Below are positions 25,166 through 34,862 of a stretch of DNA of 64,000 nt, one piece after another. A program made the translations under genes and the position numbers. A model generated the notes under the pieces. The model saw only the letters and a list, made by a program, of their open reading frames with translations, had not been told where the DNA came from and made no database searches. How positions within the stretch are numbered: the stretch's first letter is position 1; every line of letters begins with the position of its first letter. The DNA comes from RPQJ01 sp963732415 (GTDB lineage Bacteria > Pseudomonadota > Gammaproteobacteria > Steroidobacterales > Steroidobacteraceae), in the NCBI GenBank assembly GCA_963732415.1, contig CAVSZK010000015.1, positions 186,001 to 250,000 on the forward strand, in the 5' to 3' direction.

Positions 25166-27466
25166 ATGCAACCCGCCCGCGACCTCTTTTCATACCGCAA
25201 GCACTGGGCGCACCGGTTCGGCCCGGCGCCTTTCCTGCCCATGTCGCGGGCCGAGATGGACGGGCTCGGCTGGGATTCCTGCGATGTGATCCTGGTCACC
25301 GGCGACGCATACGTGGACCTGCCGAGCTTCGGCATGGCCATCGTCGGCCGAGTACTGGAGGCACAGGGCTTCAGGGTCGGCATCATCGCCCAGCCCGACT
25401 GGCACTCAACGCGCGACTTCATGGCGCTCGGCCGCCCGAACCTGTTCTTCGGCGTGACCGGCGGCAACATGGATTCGATGGTGAACCGCTACACCGCGGA
25501 TCGCCGCATCCGCAGCGACGACGCCTATACACCGCAGGGCGCAGGCGGCGCGCGGCCTGATCGCTGCGTGATCGTGTATTCCCAGCGGGTTCGCGAGGCG
25601 TACAAGGACGTGCCGCTGGTGGTCGGCGGCATCGAGGCATCGCTGCGCCGGATTGCGCACTTCGATTACTGGTCGGAAAAGGTACGCCGCTCGGTGCTGC
25701 TGGATGCGAAAGCCGACCTCCTCGTCTACGGCAACGCTGAGCGCCAGATCTGCGAGATTGCGCACCGGCTCGCGGCAGGCACACCCATCGACGAGATCCG
25801 CGACCTGCGCGGCACTGCGTTCGCGCGCCGGTCGATGCCCGAAGGCTGGACCGAGATCGATTCCACCAGCATCGATACACCGGGACCGGTCGGGCCGGCC
25901 ATCGACCCTTACGCGTTCGGGCCCGGTGGTGCGCCCGGCGACCGGACGGGCGGGATCCCGGTCGACAAAGCGATTCCCGAGGAGCGACTCGAACGGGGTC
26001 CCGGTCGGTCGGTCGCCGCTGCAGCAAGCGCCCCGGCTCCGCGCGAGCACGTCGTCCGCTTCGAGCGCAAGGTGCCGAACGCCGACCGCGAGCGCAGCGT
26101 GATCCGCATGCCGTCGTATGAGCAGGTTGCCGACGACCCGGTGCTTTATGCACACGCGTCGCGGATCCTGCACGCCGAGTCGAACCCGGGAAATGCCCGC
26201 TGCCTGGTGCAGCGGCACGGCGACCAGGACGTTTGGCTCAACCCGCCGCCCATTCCGCTCACGATGAAGGAGATGGACGCGATCTACGAACTTCCCTACC
26301 GACGCCTGCCGCACCCGTCCTACGGCAAGGCAAAGATTCCTGCCTACGAGATGATCCGGTTCTCGATCGCGATCCAGCGCGGCTGCTTCGGTGGCTGCAC
26401 GTTCTGTTCGATTACCGAGCACGAGGGTCGCATCATCCAGAACCGCTCCGAGGACTCGGTCATTCGCGAGATCGAGACGATCAGGGACACGGCGCCCGAC
26501 TTTACCGGAGTGATTTCCGATCTCGGTGGCCCCACGGCCAACATGTATCGCATCGCCTGCAAGTCGCGCGAGATCGAATCCGCCTGCCGCAGGCCATCCT
26601 GCGTGTTCCCCGGCATATGCCCGAACCTCGATACCGACCATTCAGCGCTGGTCGGGCTCTATCGCCGCGCGCGCGCGCTGCCCGGCATCAAGAAAGTGCT
26701 GATTGCCTCTGGCGTGCGCTACGACCTGGCTGTCGAGTCGCCGGAGTACGTAAAGGAGCTCGTGCAGCACCACGTGGGCGGGTACCTGAAGATCGCGCCG
26801 GAAGCGATCTCGGAAGGACCGCTGTCGAAGATGATGAAGCCCGGCGTCGGCACCTACGACCGCTTCAAGGCGTTGTTCGACAAGTACTCGAAGGAGGCGG
26901 GGAAGGAGCAGTACCTGATTCCCTACTTCATCGCAGCGCATCCGGGCACGACCGACGAGGATATGCTCGAACTCGCGCTATGGCTGAAACGAAACGGATT
27001 CCGAGCCGACCAGGTGCAGGCCTTCCTGCCTTCGCCGATGGCGACCGCGACCGCCATGTATCACTCGGGCAAAAACCCGCTGCGCAAGGTGAAGCGCGAC
27101 TCCGAGGATGTTCACGTCCCGAAAGGCATCCGGGTTCGCAGGCTGCACAAGGCATTGCTTCGCTATCACGACGCGAACAACTGGCCGCTGCTGCGCGAGG
27201 CACTGCGGCGCATGGGTCGCGCCGACCTGATCGGCAACGGCAAGCAGCAACTGGTACCGACCTACCAGCCGATAGGCACCGGTCGGGCACACGAGGGCAA
27301 ACGCAGGTCGCCCGTGGCGAAAGCCCCGGTGACCGGGAAGACGCTGGCTGGTAGCAAGGCCGCGAAGACCACTCCATTCAAGACGCAGCACACTGGACTG
27401 CCACGGGTGCCTCCAGCCCCATCGGGCAAGAGTCCCACCAGGCCGCAGCGGAAGGGCCGCAGCTGA
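25166..27466 (+). CDS. YgiQ-family radical SAM protein
   Basis: A 766-aa radical SAM protein of the UPF0313/YgiQ family. The N-terminal B12-binding-like domain (FLPMSRAEMDGLGWDSCDVILVTGDAYVD) is followed by the [4Fe-4S] motif CFGGCTFC (C407, C411, C414) in IQRGCFGGCTFCSITEHEGR. Downstream family motifs are SDLGGPTANMY, CPNLDTDHS, PEAISEGPLSKMMKPG and a Lys/Arg/Pro-rich tail (last 60 residues). An insert around residues 230-320 is rich in Pro/Gly/Arg. The precise reaction is unknown. Single-gene unit. Confidence 0.93.
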   Translation: MQPARDLFSYRKHWAHRFGPAPFLPMSRAEMDGLGWDSCDVILVTGDAYVDLPSFGMAIVGRVLEAQGFRVGIIAQPDWHSTRDFMALGRPNLFFGVTGGNMDSMVNRYTADRRIRSDDAYTPQGAGGARPDRCVIVYSQRVREAYKDVPLVVGGIEASLRRIAHFDYWSEKVRRSVLLDAKADLLVYGNAERQICEIAHRLAAGTPIDEIRDLRGTAFARRSMPEGWTEIDSTSIDTPGPVGPAIDPYAFGPGGAPGDRTGGIPVDKAIPEERLERGPGRSVAAAASAPAPREHVVRFERKVPNADRERSVIRMPSYEQVADDPVLYAHASRILHAESNPGNARCLVQRHGDQDVWLNPPPIPLTMKEMDAIYELPYRRLPHPSYGKAKIPAYEMIRFSIAIQRGCFGGCTFCSITEHEGRIIQNRSEDSVIREIETIRDTAPDFTGVISDLGGPTANMYRIACKSREIESACRRPSCVFPGICPNLDTDHSALVGLYRRARALPGIKKVLIASGVRYDLAVESPEYVKELVQHHVGGYLKIAPEAISEGPLSKMMKPGVGTYDRFKALFDKYSKEAGKEQYLIPYFIAAHPGTTDEDMLELALWLKRNGFRADQVQAFLPSPMATATAMYHSGKNPLRKVKRDSEDVHVPKGIRVRRLHKALLRYHDANNWPLLREALRRMGRADLIGNGKQQLVPTYQPIGTGRAHEGKRRSPVAKAPVTGKTLAGSKAAKTTPFKTQHTGLPRVPPAPSGKSPTRPQRKGRS

Positions 27467-27512
27467 CAGTCTCGCGCGCACCGGGACCGAGTCTCTGTAA
27501 AATCGTGCGCGC

Positions 27513-28469
27513 ATGACTAGAGTGACTCTCCTTCCTTGCGTGGTCCTGTCGCGGCTCAAGGCGTTTACGATCGCCATGCTCAGCGTGTGCGCGCTATTGG
27601 CGTTCACGTCCGCAACACGTGCCCAGGACATCGAGCCGCGTGCCTACTCCAACGCGCCGGTCGGCGTGAATTTCCTGGTCGGCGGATATGCGTACACCGA
27701 TCACGGCCTGTCATTCGACAGTTCCCTGCCCCTGACCGACCCCAAGCTGTCGACGTCCAACGCGATCGTCGGTTACGCCCGGGTGCTGGATCTCTGGGGC
27801 AAGTCCGCCAAGTTCGACGTCACCGTCCCATTCAGCTGGCTGTCCGGCACCGCGGACTACGACGGCCAGGTGATACGGCGCAGCGTCTCCGGGTTCATGG
27901 ATCCTGGGTTCCGGCTCTCGGTCAACCTCTACGGTGCTCCGGCGCTCTCGCTGAAGGAGTTCAGACAGTACAAGCAGGACCTTATCATCGGGGCAAGCCT
28001 GCGGGTCACCGCACCGCTCGGCCAGTATGACGATACGAGGATCGTCAACCTCGGCACCAATCGCTGGTCGTTCAAGCCGCAGGTGGGAGTATCGAAGGCC
28101 CTCGGCAGATGGACACTGGAGGGAACCGCGGGGGTCACGCTGTATACGGACAACAACGACTTCTACGGAGGCAACTACAAGTCGCAGGACCCCCTGTATT
28201 CACTGGGGACGAGTGTGATCTACAGCTTCAGCTCGGGTATCTGGGCATCGCTCGACGGCACGTACTTCGCCGGCGGCCGCACGACGCTGAATGGGGAGTT
28301 GAACAACGACCTGCAGCAGAACTGGCGCGTCGGCGCGACGCTGGCGTTCCCGGTGAACGCCTATAACTCCATCAAGGCATACGCCAGCAGCGGGGTGTCG
28401 GCGCGAACCGGAAACAACTACGACCTGGTCGGCATTGCATGGCAGTACCGATGGGGCGGGGGCCTCTGA
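27513..28469 (+). CDS. Outer-membrane beta-barrel protein (MetA-pathway-of-phenol type)
   Basis: A 318-aa exported protein with a signal peptide ending near TRAQD (about residue 37). Alternating aromatic/hydrophobic strands fill the rest, and it closes with a terminal hydrophobic-aromatic strand (YDLVGIAWQYRWGGGL). The pattern matches the Phenol_MetA_deg outer-membrane family, probable channels for hydrophobic compounds. There are two other barrels of this general kind in the window (30216-31079 and 45313-46338). An internal ATG at codon 22 would also leave a signal peptide. Confidence 0.8.
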   Translation: MTRVTLLPCVVLSRLKAFTIAMLSVCALLAFTSATRAQDIEPRAYSNAPVGVNFLVGGYAYTDHGLSFDSSLPLTDPKLSTSNAIVGYARVLDLWGKSAKFDVTVPFSWLSGTADYDGQVIRRSVSGFMDPGFRLSVNLYGAPALSLKEFRQYKQDLIIGASLRVTAPLGQYDDTRIVNLGTNRWSFKPQVGVSKALGRWTLEGTAGVTLYTDNNDFYGGNYKSQDPLYSLGTSVIYSFSSGIWASLDGTYFAGGRTTLNGELNNDLQQNWRVGATLAFPVNAYNSIKAYASSGVSARTGNNYDLVGIAWQYRWGGGL

Positions 28470-28551
28470 CGGAACGAACTCGGCCTGGCACCGTTGCCGT
28501 AGCCGATACGATTGACCGGTGCCGGCGACGGCGACCAGGCCGGCCAGCTCG

Positions 28552-30087
28552 CTAGAGTTGCGACTGGACCGGCAGCACTCCAGCCAGCCACGCCTGGAAC
28601 TTCTGCCCCCCCGTGGCCATCGGCTCACTGTCGTAGGTCTTCGTGCCGTCGGTCCAGCTCAGTTCGCCATCGACCAGCGTCACCCGCCATGCCCGGGCAC
28701 CGCCCGACTGCGTGTCGAATATCGCCTCGAACTGGCTGGCGAGCGTGGCATTGGTCACCAGCACACCCTGCTCGCAATTGAGCGACGTGGACCGTGGATC
28801 GAGATTGTAGCTGCCGACGAAGAGCTTCTCGCCATCGACCACCAGTGCCTTCGTGTGCAGGCTCGCGCCGCTGGAACCGAACATGCTGGCCTTGGCCGTC
28901 GAACCCGCCAGCGGCTTCAGTTCCCACATCATTACGCCGCCCTCGAGCAGGTCCTTGCGGTATTTCGCATAGCCGCCGTGCACGGCCGCCACATCGTTCG
29001 CGGCCAGCGAGTTGGTGAGAATCCGAACCTGCTTGCCGTCCTTCGCCCGCGCGACAAAGAAGTCGGTGCCCTTTTCCCCTGGCACGAAGTACGGTGAGAT
29101 CAGGGTCTCTGAGTGCTGCGCAGACTTGAGCACCGGGACCAGCACGCTCAGCACGTCGGATCTCTCGAGGCCCTCTGCCTTCAGCGCCTTCAGCGGATCG
29201 TCGGAAACGAACTGGAATTCGCTGGTCCACTCCATCGTCCAGTCGCCGTGCACGAGCCGCTCGACCGCGTCATCGCGCTTGAGCAATTCCGCGTAGGAAC
29301 TGGTCTTGCTTTCCTCGGCCACCTGCTCGGCACGCGCGCGAAGATTCGCGAGTAGCTCCGGTGTTACTGCATCGGGGTTCAACACCGAGATCGGGTATAC
29401 AGCCCGAGAGTTCCAGTACTTGTCGAACGACGCGGAGGCGTCGCGCACCACCGGACCTACCATCGCGAAATCAAGGTCGACGAAGTTGACCTCTTCGCTG
29501 GCACCGAAATACTCGTCGCCGAGGTTACGGCCGCCGACGATCGCAATTCGGTTGTCCGCGATCCAGGTCTTGTTGTGCATGCGGTGGTTCAGCCGATTGC
29601 CACTCGACATGAAATCACCGATGAACGCCAGCGTGCCGCTGCGCGAGGCCAGCGGATTGAACATGCGGACCTCGATGTTGGGGTGGGCATCGAGCGCGGC
29701 GAATCCGAAGTTCTTGCTGCGCGCGTCCATGTCGTCGACCAGCAACCGCACCTTCACGCCGCGGTCAGCCGCGCTGAGCAGCGCGCTGGCCAGATACGTT
29801 CCGGTAACGTCGTTGTTCCAGATGTAGGTCTGCACGTCGAGGCTGCGCCCGGCAACTGCCGCCGTGCGCGCCCTGATCGCAAAGGCGTCCGGACCCGTAC
29901 CCACCAACCGGAACCCCGCCTGCCCGGGATGGCTCGCCTCCGCGGGCGCTATCAGCGAGTCGAGCTTCGTGCCGGAACCGGCGGGCACTGCGGCCTGCGG
30001 TGGAAGCTCGGGCCGCTGCGGCAATTCGGCGCAGGCCGCCAGCAGCAGCACAAACAGGGGCAGGCACAGTCGGATGATCTGGCGCAT
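28552..30087 (-). CDS. Phospholipase D-like lipoprotein
   Basis: A 511-aa exported PLD-superfamily protein. The lipobox LLLAAC gives lipidated Cys19. Two HKD motifs form the active site: H-N-K-T-W-I-A-D inside RMHNKTWIADNRIAIVGGRN and H-T-K-A-L-V-V-D inside HTKALVVDGEKLFVGSYN. This is the cardiolipin-synthase-like group of periplasmic lipoproteins whose substrate is usually unknown. ATG 30087 is used because it yields the lipoprotein signal. It converges on the barrel gene at 27513. Confidence 0.9.
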   Translation of the reverse strand: MRQIIRLCLPLFVLLLAACAELPQRPELPPQAAVPAGSGTKLDSLIAPAEASHPGQAGFRLVGTGPDAFAIRARTAAVAGRSLDVQTYIWNNDVTGTYLASALLSAADRGVKVRLLVDDMDARSKNFGFAALDAHPNIEVRMFNPLASRSGTLAFIGDFMSSGNRLNHRMHNKTWIADNRIAIVGGRNLGDEYFGASEEVNFVDLDFAMVGPVVRDASASFDKYWNSRAVYPISVLNPDAVTPELLANLRARAEQVAEESKTSSYAELLKRDDAVERLVHGDWTMEWTSEFQFVSDDPLKALKAEGLERSDVLSVLVPVLKSAQHSETLISPYFVPGEKGTDFFVARAKDGKQVRILTNSLAANDVAAVHGGYAKYRKDLLEGGVMMWELKPLAGSTAKASMFGSSGASLHTKALVVDGEKLFVGSYNLDPRSTSLNCEQGVLVTNATLASQFEAIFDTQSGGARAWRVTLVDGELSWTDGTKTYDSEPMATGGQKFQAWLAGVLPVQSQL

Positions 30088-30215
30088 GGGACCTCGCAGT
30101 ATCGAATGGCTCTGGACTGCCAGGATGACGAGTCTCGATGGTCGCCGTCGGCACACCCGGCAGAACTTTACCCTTTTTCTCTCATCATTTCCGGCGTGTC
30201 TTGCCGTGCGCCCGA

Positions 30216-31079
30216 CTATGACCCACCGACCGGAAACAGCAATTTCACCGTGAAATTAACGGTCCACTTTGGTGCGACGTAGTCGTCTGCGAAGTTGTAC
30301 TCGTATGCGCCGGAGAACTGCACCGGCAGCTTGCCAAGCTTTACCAGTCTAGCGAGCTTCACGCCGAGCGGCAGCGCGGTCCAGGCGCCCTGTTCCCAGT
30401 CGTAGGTGACGTTCATCTCCGAGCTGCCGATGGACCATTTGTTTGGCAGGGAATAATTGACGATCGGCTGCAGGATACTGACGTTGACGTCGTTGCGATT
30501 GCTGTCGCCGGCAAACGTGAACAGGTTCTGGTTGAACAGGCCCCACATCAGCTTGTCGCCGCGGGCAACGAAACCGAGCGCCGGGCCGATGGCCCACTTG
30601 TCGGCTCCGAGCGCGTCATCGGTGGCCGTCGGCGCCAGCAGCACCGGCCCGATGCCCCAGCGTCCCCAGGACTTATCGAACTTGACCAGGTCGAACAGCA
30701 CCAGGTCGCCGAGGCCGCTCTCTCCCGACGGGCTGTCGGTCACGATGGGCAGCGTGAAGCGCGCAATGTTGTCCAGGCCGCCGGCGGTAAACGGAATTGC
30801 GGAGCGCAGCAGTATCGTGTTGCCGCTCTGGTCGTCGAGCCGGTGGTACGCACCTGAATAAATGTTCTGTACCTGCACCGACATCAGCGACGCAGTGGGG
30901 TCGCTGGCGGCCTGCTCGAGGGACTGGCCGCTGGCCGGCTGCAGGGAGGAGCCGCCGGCGCCTTCCTCCGCCGCCACGGCACCGTGCGTGCCGCACAGGA
31001 TCACCAATGCCGCCGCGATCACCGGAGGCACTGCTATGGAGGGTGCCGTGTGCTTTTCCTGGCGTCCCCGGCGACCCAT
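30216..31079 (-). CDS. Outer-membrane beta-barrel protein, end of the DUF3604 gene block
   Basis: A 287-aa exported beta-barrel with a signal peptide ending near AVAAEE (about residue 38). Alternating strands follow (LRSAIPFTAGGLDNIARFTLPIV ... WGIGPVLLAPTATDDALG) and a terminal strand WTVNFTVKLLFPVGG. Proteins of this type are often labelled transporter or, wrongly, 'neuromedin U'. The ATG at 31079 overlaps the last stop base of the preceding gene (TGATG), so the two are translationally coupled. It is the last gene of the 14-gene minus-strand block. Confidence 0.82.
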   Translation of the reverse strand: MGRRGRQEKHTAPSIAVPPVIAAALVILCGTHGAVAAEEGAGGSSLQPASGQSLEQAASDPTASLMSVQVQNIYSGAYHRLDDQSGNTILLRSAIPFTAGGLDNIARFTLPIVTDSPSGESGLGDLVLFDLVKFDKSWGRWGIGPVLLAPTATDDALGADKWAIGPALGFVARGDKLMWGLFNQNLFTFAGDSNRNDVNVSILQPIVNYSLPNKWSIGSSEMNVTYDWEQGAWTALPLGVKLARLVKLGKLPVQFSGAYEYNFADDYVAPKWTVNFTVKLLFPVGGS

Positions 31080-31492
31080 CAACGCTGCCCGTAGGCCGTT
31101 ACTTCCGCCTTCCCGTTCAGGATGCCCTGCGTGTCGTACCAGAACTCAATCGTGCGGATACTGCGCTTGCCGCCCTTCAGGTCAATCGCACGAGTCTCGC
31201 TGTCCTTCACAAGGTTCTCCCTGACGTCGAGCGTCTCTGGGGCGCCGGAGTCGTAGGTCACGACGACCCTATGCATGTTGAGCGGCGAATCCTTGACCCG
31301 GAATTTCAACTTGCGGAAATCGTCGTTCCTGCCTTCGACCTTGATCTTGTCATGGTCGGCGCCGTGCCCCGCCGTGACCGTGCCCAGCCTTACCCAGGAG
31401 CCATCATGCTTGTCGTTCTGGTTCGCGACCGCGCTGCCGCCAAGCAGTACGAGCGCGGCTGCGCTCACCACCCATCGTTGTATGCCGTTCAT
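31079..31492 (-). CDS. Small exported protein, DUF2541-like
   Basis: A 137-aa protein with a signal peptide (about 1-23, ending VANQN). The mature part has WVRLGTVTAG, a strand-rich core LKFRVKDSPLNMHRVVVTYDSGAPETLDVRENLVKDSETRAIDL, and KGGKRSIRTIEFWYDT. The order resembles the DUF2541/YaaI-type small exported proteins; this is from memory of the pattern, so the family is tentative. GGGAGACGAG lies before the ATG. It is coupled to the downstream barrel gene. Confidence 0.7.
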   Translation of the reverse strand: MNGIQRWVVSAAALVLLGGSAVANQNDKHDGSWVRLGTVTAGHGADHDKIKVEGRNDDFRKLKFRVKDSPLNMHRVVVTYDSGAPETLDVRENLVKDSETRAIDLKGGKRSIRTIEFWYDTQGILNGKAEVTAYGQR

Positions 31493-31526
31493 TTCTCGTC
31501 TCCCGGTTGTGGAATTTCCTGAATGA

Positions 31527-32384
31527 TTACTTCGAGCGCGACAGCCCGGCCGGGGTCACCCGGCCGCGCCACTTCATGTACGGGATGATCACGAGGGCCG
31601 ACGCAAGCGTGTAAGCCACGATCAGCACGACGGTGCGAGGCCCGGGCGTGGCGGCAGCGATCACCATCGCCACGCCGACGTGTCGCGTCGCGCAAGTGAC
31701 CGCCAGCGCGGTGCGATCGTTCGGGTCCGGACCGCCCATCAGGTGCCCTACGCCGAGTGCTGCCAGCGTGAACCCGCCGAGCGTCAGGATTGGCGGCCCG
31801 AGGATGGCGCCAAGCACCTGCCAGTGCGTTGCCAGCAGCAGCAATGCACAGGCCGAGAAGACGATGCCCACGAACTTCAGCAGCACGTCGGACAGGCGCG
31901 CGCTTGCGTCCGGCAGGAACCAGCGCACCGCAATGCCGAGCAGCATCGGCAGAAGGAACGACTTGCCGAGGACACCGGCCACCGTGGCCGGATCGAGCGC
32001 CTCCAGGCGGTCGATACGCGGTCCAAGCAGCAGCAGCCACGCGGGCACCGTCACGATCGCCAGCAGCGAACTCACGACCACCAGTGAAATGACGTATTGC
32101 TCATTGCCCAGCCGCATCAATTTGCGCGGCAGCATCGGCGCACCCGCGGAAATCGCCAGCACCACGAGCGCAAGTTCCAGCGCGGCGGGCAGCTGCATGA
32201 GTTTCACCGCCGCCAGCGCAAGCAGTGGTACCACGACGTACATGGCCAGCAGCGAGCGCAGCATGACGAAGGGACGCTGCGTCAGGTACGACAGATCCTT
32301 CAGGCGCGAATCGAGGCCCACGGCGAAAATGAGCAAGGCGACGGACACCTTGAGGGTCAAAAGCAGGTATGCGGTGAGATCCAT
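31527..32384 (-). CDS. Bile-acid:sodium symporter family permease
   Basis: A 285-aa permease with about nine hydrophobic helices and BASS-family signatures. It has the early FAVGLDSRLKDLSYLTQRP segment, the cross-over region LAISAGAPMLPRKLMRLG and a later ALAVTCATRHVGVAMVIA stretch equivalent to the second Na-binding crossover. BASS proteins move bile acids, pantoate, pyruvate or other organic acids with sodium. In this locus it is the likely inner-membrane entry step. AGGAAAG precedes the ATG, 30 bp after the upstream stop. Confidence 0.88.
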   Translation of the reverse strand: MDLTAYLLLTLKVSVALLIFAVGLDSRLKDLSYLTQRPFVMLRSLLAMYVVVPLLALAAVKLMQLPAALELALVVLAISAGAPMLPRKLMRLGNEQYVISLVVVSSLLAIVTVPAWLLLLGPRIDRLEALDPATVAGVLGKSFLLPMLLGIAVRWFLPDASARLSDVLLKFVGIVFSACALLLLATHWQVLGAILGPPILTLGGFTLAALGVGHLMGGPDPNDRTALAVTCATRHVGVAMVIAAATPGPRTVVLIVAYTLASALVIIPYMKWRGRVTPAGLSRSK

Positions 32385-32414
32385 GTTGTCTTTCCTGTCG
32401 TGCTCCGCGAGCGG

Positions 32415-33419
32415 TTACGTCGTCCGATCGAGCAGGCCATGCTCGCGGACCCAGGCCTCCGAGCGGCGCATGCCATCAGCCAGGTCCACCGCAGGCGAGT
32501 AACCGAGCATGCGTCGCGCTTTTTCGATGCTGTAAGTGGCCGGTCGTCCAAGCAATCCGACCGAGCCGCGGCCCATTTCGGTCGAACGCCCGAGCAGGCG
32601 CGCCAGGCCCCCTCCGGCCTCCGCCAGCATTATGGCGAGGCCCTTCGGCAGCGTCCGGGGCGAGCCCGACTTTCCCAGCCAGCGCCAGTGATGCCCGAAG
32701 AACTCGGCACAGGACACGCCCACGCCCGACGTGAGCGTGAAGATCTGGCCGGCGCCCTCGGGCGTGCCCGCGGCCAGCACGATGCCGTTCACGAGGTCGT
32801 CGATGTACACGGGACTGAACACTCCCTGCCCGGCGTCCGGAAGCAGGAACTGGCCCGCACGCATCATTTCCAGCGGCACGACGATCCAGGCGCGGGATGC
32901 CGGGCCGTACACGTCGCCGGGCCGGATGATGGTGCAGTCGATCTCGCCACCGGCATGGGCCGCGAGCACCGTGTGCTCACTCGCGATCTTGGTGTCGACA
33001 TAGGAATTTCCGCAGGTGATCAGCGGATGCGATTCATCGACGTTGACGGGAAAGTCGAAGCCGAACGCGGCAACGGATGAGAGTTGCACGAATCGCGCGA
33101 CACCCTGCTCACGACAGGCCGTCAGGAGCTGTCGGGTGCCATGGCAGTTGACGTTCCAGGCCGCACGCATCGGCGCAACCATCGAGACCACCGCAGCAGT
33201 GTGGATGACCAGTTCGCTGCCGGCCAGCTGGTTGCGCCACTTGTCGGGCTCGCGCACGTCTCCGGCCACGACGTTCCACTGTGGATCCGCGGTGAAGTCG
33301 ACGCCGCAGACTTCGGCGCCCAGTTCGCGGTAGCGTCCTGCAAGCGCGCGTCCTATGAAACCGTTGGCGCCGGTCAGGAAAACCTTTTCCGGCAGCGTCG
33401 CGCGGTCGGAAACGTCCAC
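32415..33419 (-). CDS. NAD(P)-dependent epimerase/3-beta-HSD-like dehydrogenase
   Basis: A 334-aa extended-SDR enzyme. The dinucleotide motif is FLTGANGFIGRALAGRY (TGxxGFIG), an acidic Asp after strand 2 is in VCGVDFT, and the catalytic Tyr-Lys pair is in YVDTKIASEH. The fold and length fit the 3-beta-hydroxysteroid dehydrogenase/isomerase or sterol-epimerase-like group. The GTG start at 33419 is one base after the upstream stop. Co-location with a BASS permease is compatible with a steroid or terpenoid substrate, which is inference. Confidence 0.88.
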   Translation of the reverse strand: MDVSDRATLPEKVFLTGANGFIGRALAGRYRELGAEVCGVDFTADPQWNVVAGDVREPDKWRNQLAGSELVIHTAAVVSMVAPMRAAWNVNCHGTRQLLTACREQGVARFVQLSSVAAFGFDFPVNVDESHPLITCGNSYVDTKIASEHTVLAAHAGGEIDCTIIRPGDVYGPASRAWIVVPLEMMRAGQFLLPDAGQGVFSPVYIDDLVNGIVLAAGTPEGAGQIFTLTSGVGVSCAEFFGHHWRWLGKSGSPRTLPKGLAIMLAEAGGGLARLLGRSTEMGRGSVGLLGRPATYSIEKARRMLGYSPAVDLADGMRRSEAWVREHGLLDRTT

Positions 33420-33420
33420 G

Positions 33421-34860
33421 TCAGTCGTTCTCGGCGAGTGTCTTGAGTCTAGGCAAGAGGTCCGCCAGGAACTTCTCCATGGCGCGCTGCACTATGCCCG
33501 ACGTGCCGGGAATTTTCGGCCGGTAGCGAATGCTCCACTGCACCTCAGTGCCGCTGCCCTTGCTCGAGCGCAACTCGACCCGTCCCAGGTGACATGTGAC
33601 CGGCGCACCGGCGAGCAATCGGTAGTCGAGCGAATGCGGCGGGTCCCAGCCGATTACCTGTTCGAGCACGTTCACCTTCGGGCCGCGCATGGCACGCACG
33701 GCGCCGACACCGTTCGGCGCCGGCGATCCCCCGTGCTCGAGAGTCACGCTGGTGAACGAGGACCACCGCGGCATGTCGCGGTGGTTCGCAACGATTTCCC
33801 ACACGCGCTCCACCGGAGCCGCAATATGGATAATCCGCTCGGCGTGGTGCGTATCCGGCAGCGGCCGCTTTCCGATGGGCATGGGCGTGAATCCCATCTT
33901 CGCGTCCCAGCGCGGGTTCACCCACAGCAGCTCGACGCTGAACCCCTGCGGGTCGTTCACGTACACGACACCCCAGTTGACGAGGTGCAGCGGGAAGCCA
34001 TTCGGCCGCGCGTCCGCGGCACGGCTGCGACGATACGAGTCCATCATGTCCCGCATGGTGCGGTAGCCGAACGCGATGTTCAGTATTCCCTGGTCGCTGA
34101 TACTGTGCGCGTCCGGCCACGGCTTGCCGACGGGATCGAGGTACTGCACCAGCTCGACCAGCACGTTGCCCGCATCGAGCACGACGCTGCGAGTCTTCGC
34201 ACCTACCAGGCCCCAGAGCGCTTCGTGCTCGGGACACCGCAACGCTGCGGCCGACTCGGGCATTCCGAGCGCACTCATGAAGAATCGCGTCGACTTCTCC
34301 AGGTCCGGAACCGACATCGTCACGGAACGCGCGGCGACGCGACAGTCGGGCCGGGCGTCCCGTGTCCGGCCTGCCAGCGGATCGTCCTCCATCACCTCGA
34401 CGAAAACGCCCTCGGGATTGCGGACGCACACTCGCCGCGCTCCGCCCGAACCGATGGGTGCAGTCAGCGGCGGAGTGCCGAGCCGGCCGAGCCGCTCGAT
34501 CACGGCATCGAAGTCCTGCACCCAGAAGCCGACGCGCGAGTAGCCGATGTCGCACGGGCGATAGTCCGTCGGTATCAGCTTGGCAAGCGGCCGCTCGAAC
34601 TGGAACAGCTCGAGCTGGACATGGTCGCTGCGATCCACCAGCCACCAGCATGTGGACGCCGCGCCGCGCAGGTCCTGCACGTGCTGCGCACCCCAGCCAC
34701 GGAAGGACCGCGTGCCTCCGGCCGGCAGGAAGCCGAATGCCTCGCGAAACCAGCGCTCGGTCCGCTGCGCGTCAACGACAGAGAATGCAATCTGCTCAAG
34801 CTGTTGAGTCATGACAATTGCTGGTCCCTGGCCGTCATTCAAGCTGTGTGGATCCGGCAT
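33421..34860 (-). CDS. VOC-VOC-SRPBCC fusion protein
   Basis: A 479-aa protein of three modules. A first vicinal-oxygen-chelate (glyoxalase/bleomycin-resistance/extradiol) domain covers about residues 17-145 (IAFSVVDAQRTERWFREAFGF ... VCVRNPEGVFVEVMEDD). A second lies at about 160-310 (VTMSVPDLEKSTRFFMSALGM ... VYVNDPQGFSVELLWVN). An SRPBCC ligand-binding domain occupies about 325-475 (IIHIAAPVERVWEIVANHRDMPRWSSF ... VQWSIRYRP). This order is unusual. ATG 34860 follows AAAGG two bases after the SDR stop; ATG 34812 is the alternative. A bifunctional hydrophobic-ligand enzyme is plausible, but the reaction is not deducible. Confidence 0.85.
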   Translation of the reverse strand: MPDPHSLNDGQGPAIVMTQQLEQIAFSVVDAQRTERWFREAFGFLPAGGTRSFRGWGAQHVQDLRGAASTCWWLVDRSDHVQLELFQFERPLAKLIPTDYRPCDIGYSRVGFWVQDFDAVIERLGRLGTPPLTAPIGSGGARRVCVRNPEGVFVEVMEDDPLAGRTRDARPDCRVAARSVTMSVPDLEKSTRFFMSALGMPESAAALRCPEHEALWGLVGAKTRSVVLDAGNVLVELVQYLDPVGKPWPDAHSISDQGILNIAFGYRTMRDMMDSYRRSRAADARPNGFPLHLVNWGVVYVNDPQGFSVELLWVNPRWDAKMGFTPMPIGKRPLPDTHHAERIIHIAAPVERVWEIVANHRDMPRWSSFTSVTLEHGGSPAPNGVGAVRAMRGPKVNVLEQVIGWDPPHSLDYRLLAGAPVTCHLGRVELRSSKGSGTEVQWSIRYRPKIPGTSGIVQRAMEKFLADLLPRLKTLAEND

Positions 34861-34862
34861 CG

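Noticed and set aside
28481..28542. Inverted repeat CGGCCTGG ... CCAGGCCG between convergent barrel and PLD genes
   Set aside because: 8-bp arms are 46 bp apart with no U-run; possible but too weak in GC-rich DNA to call a terminator.
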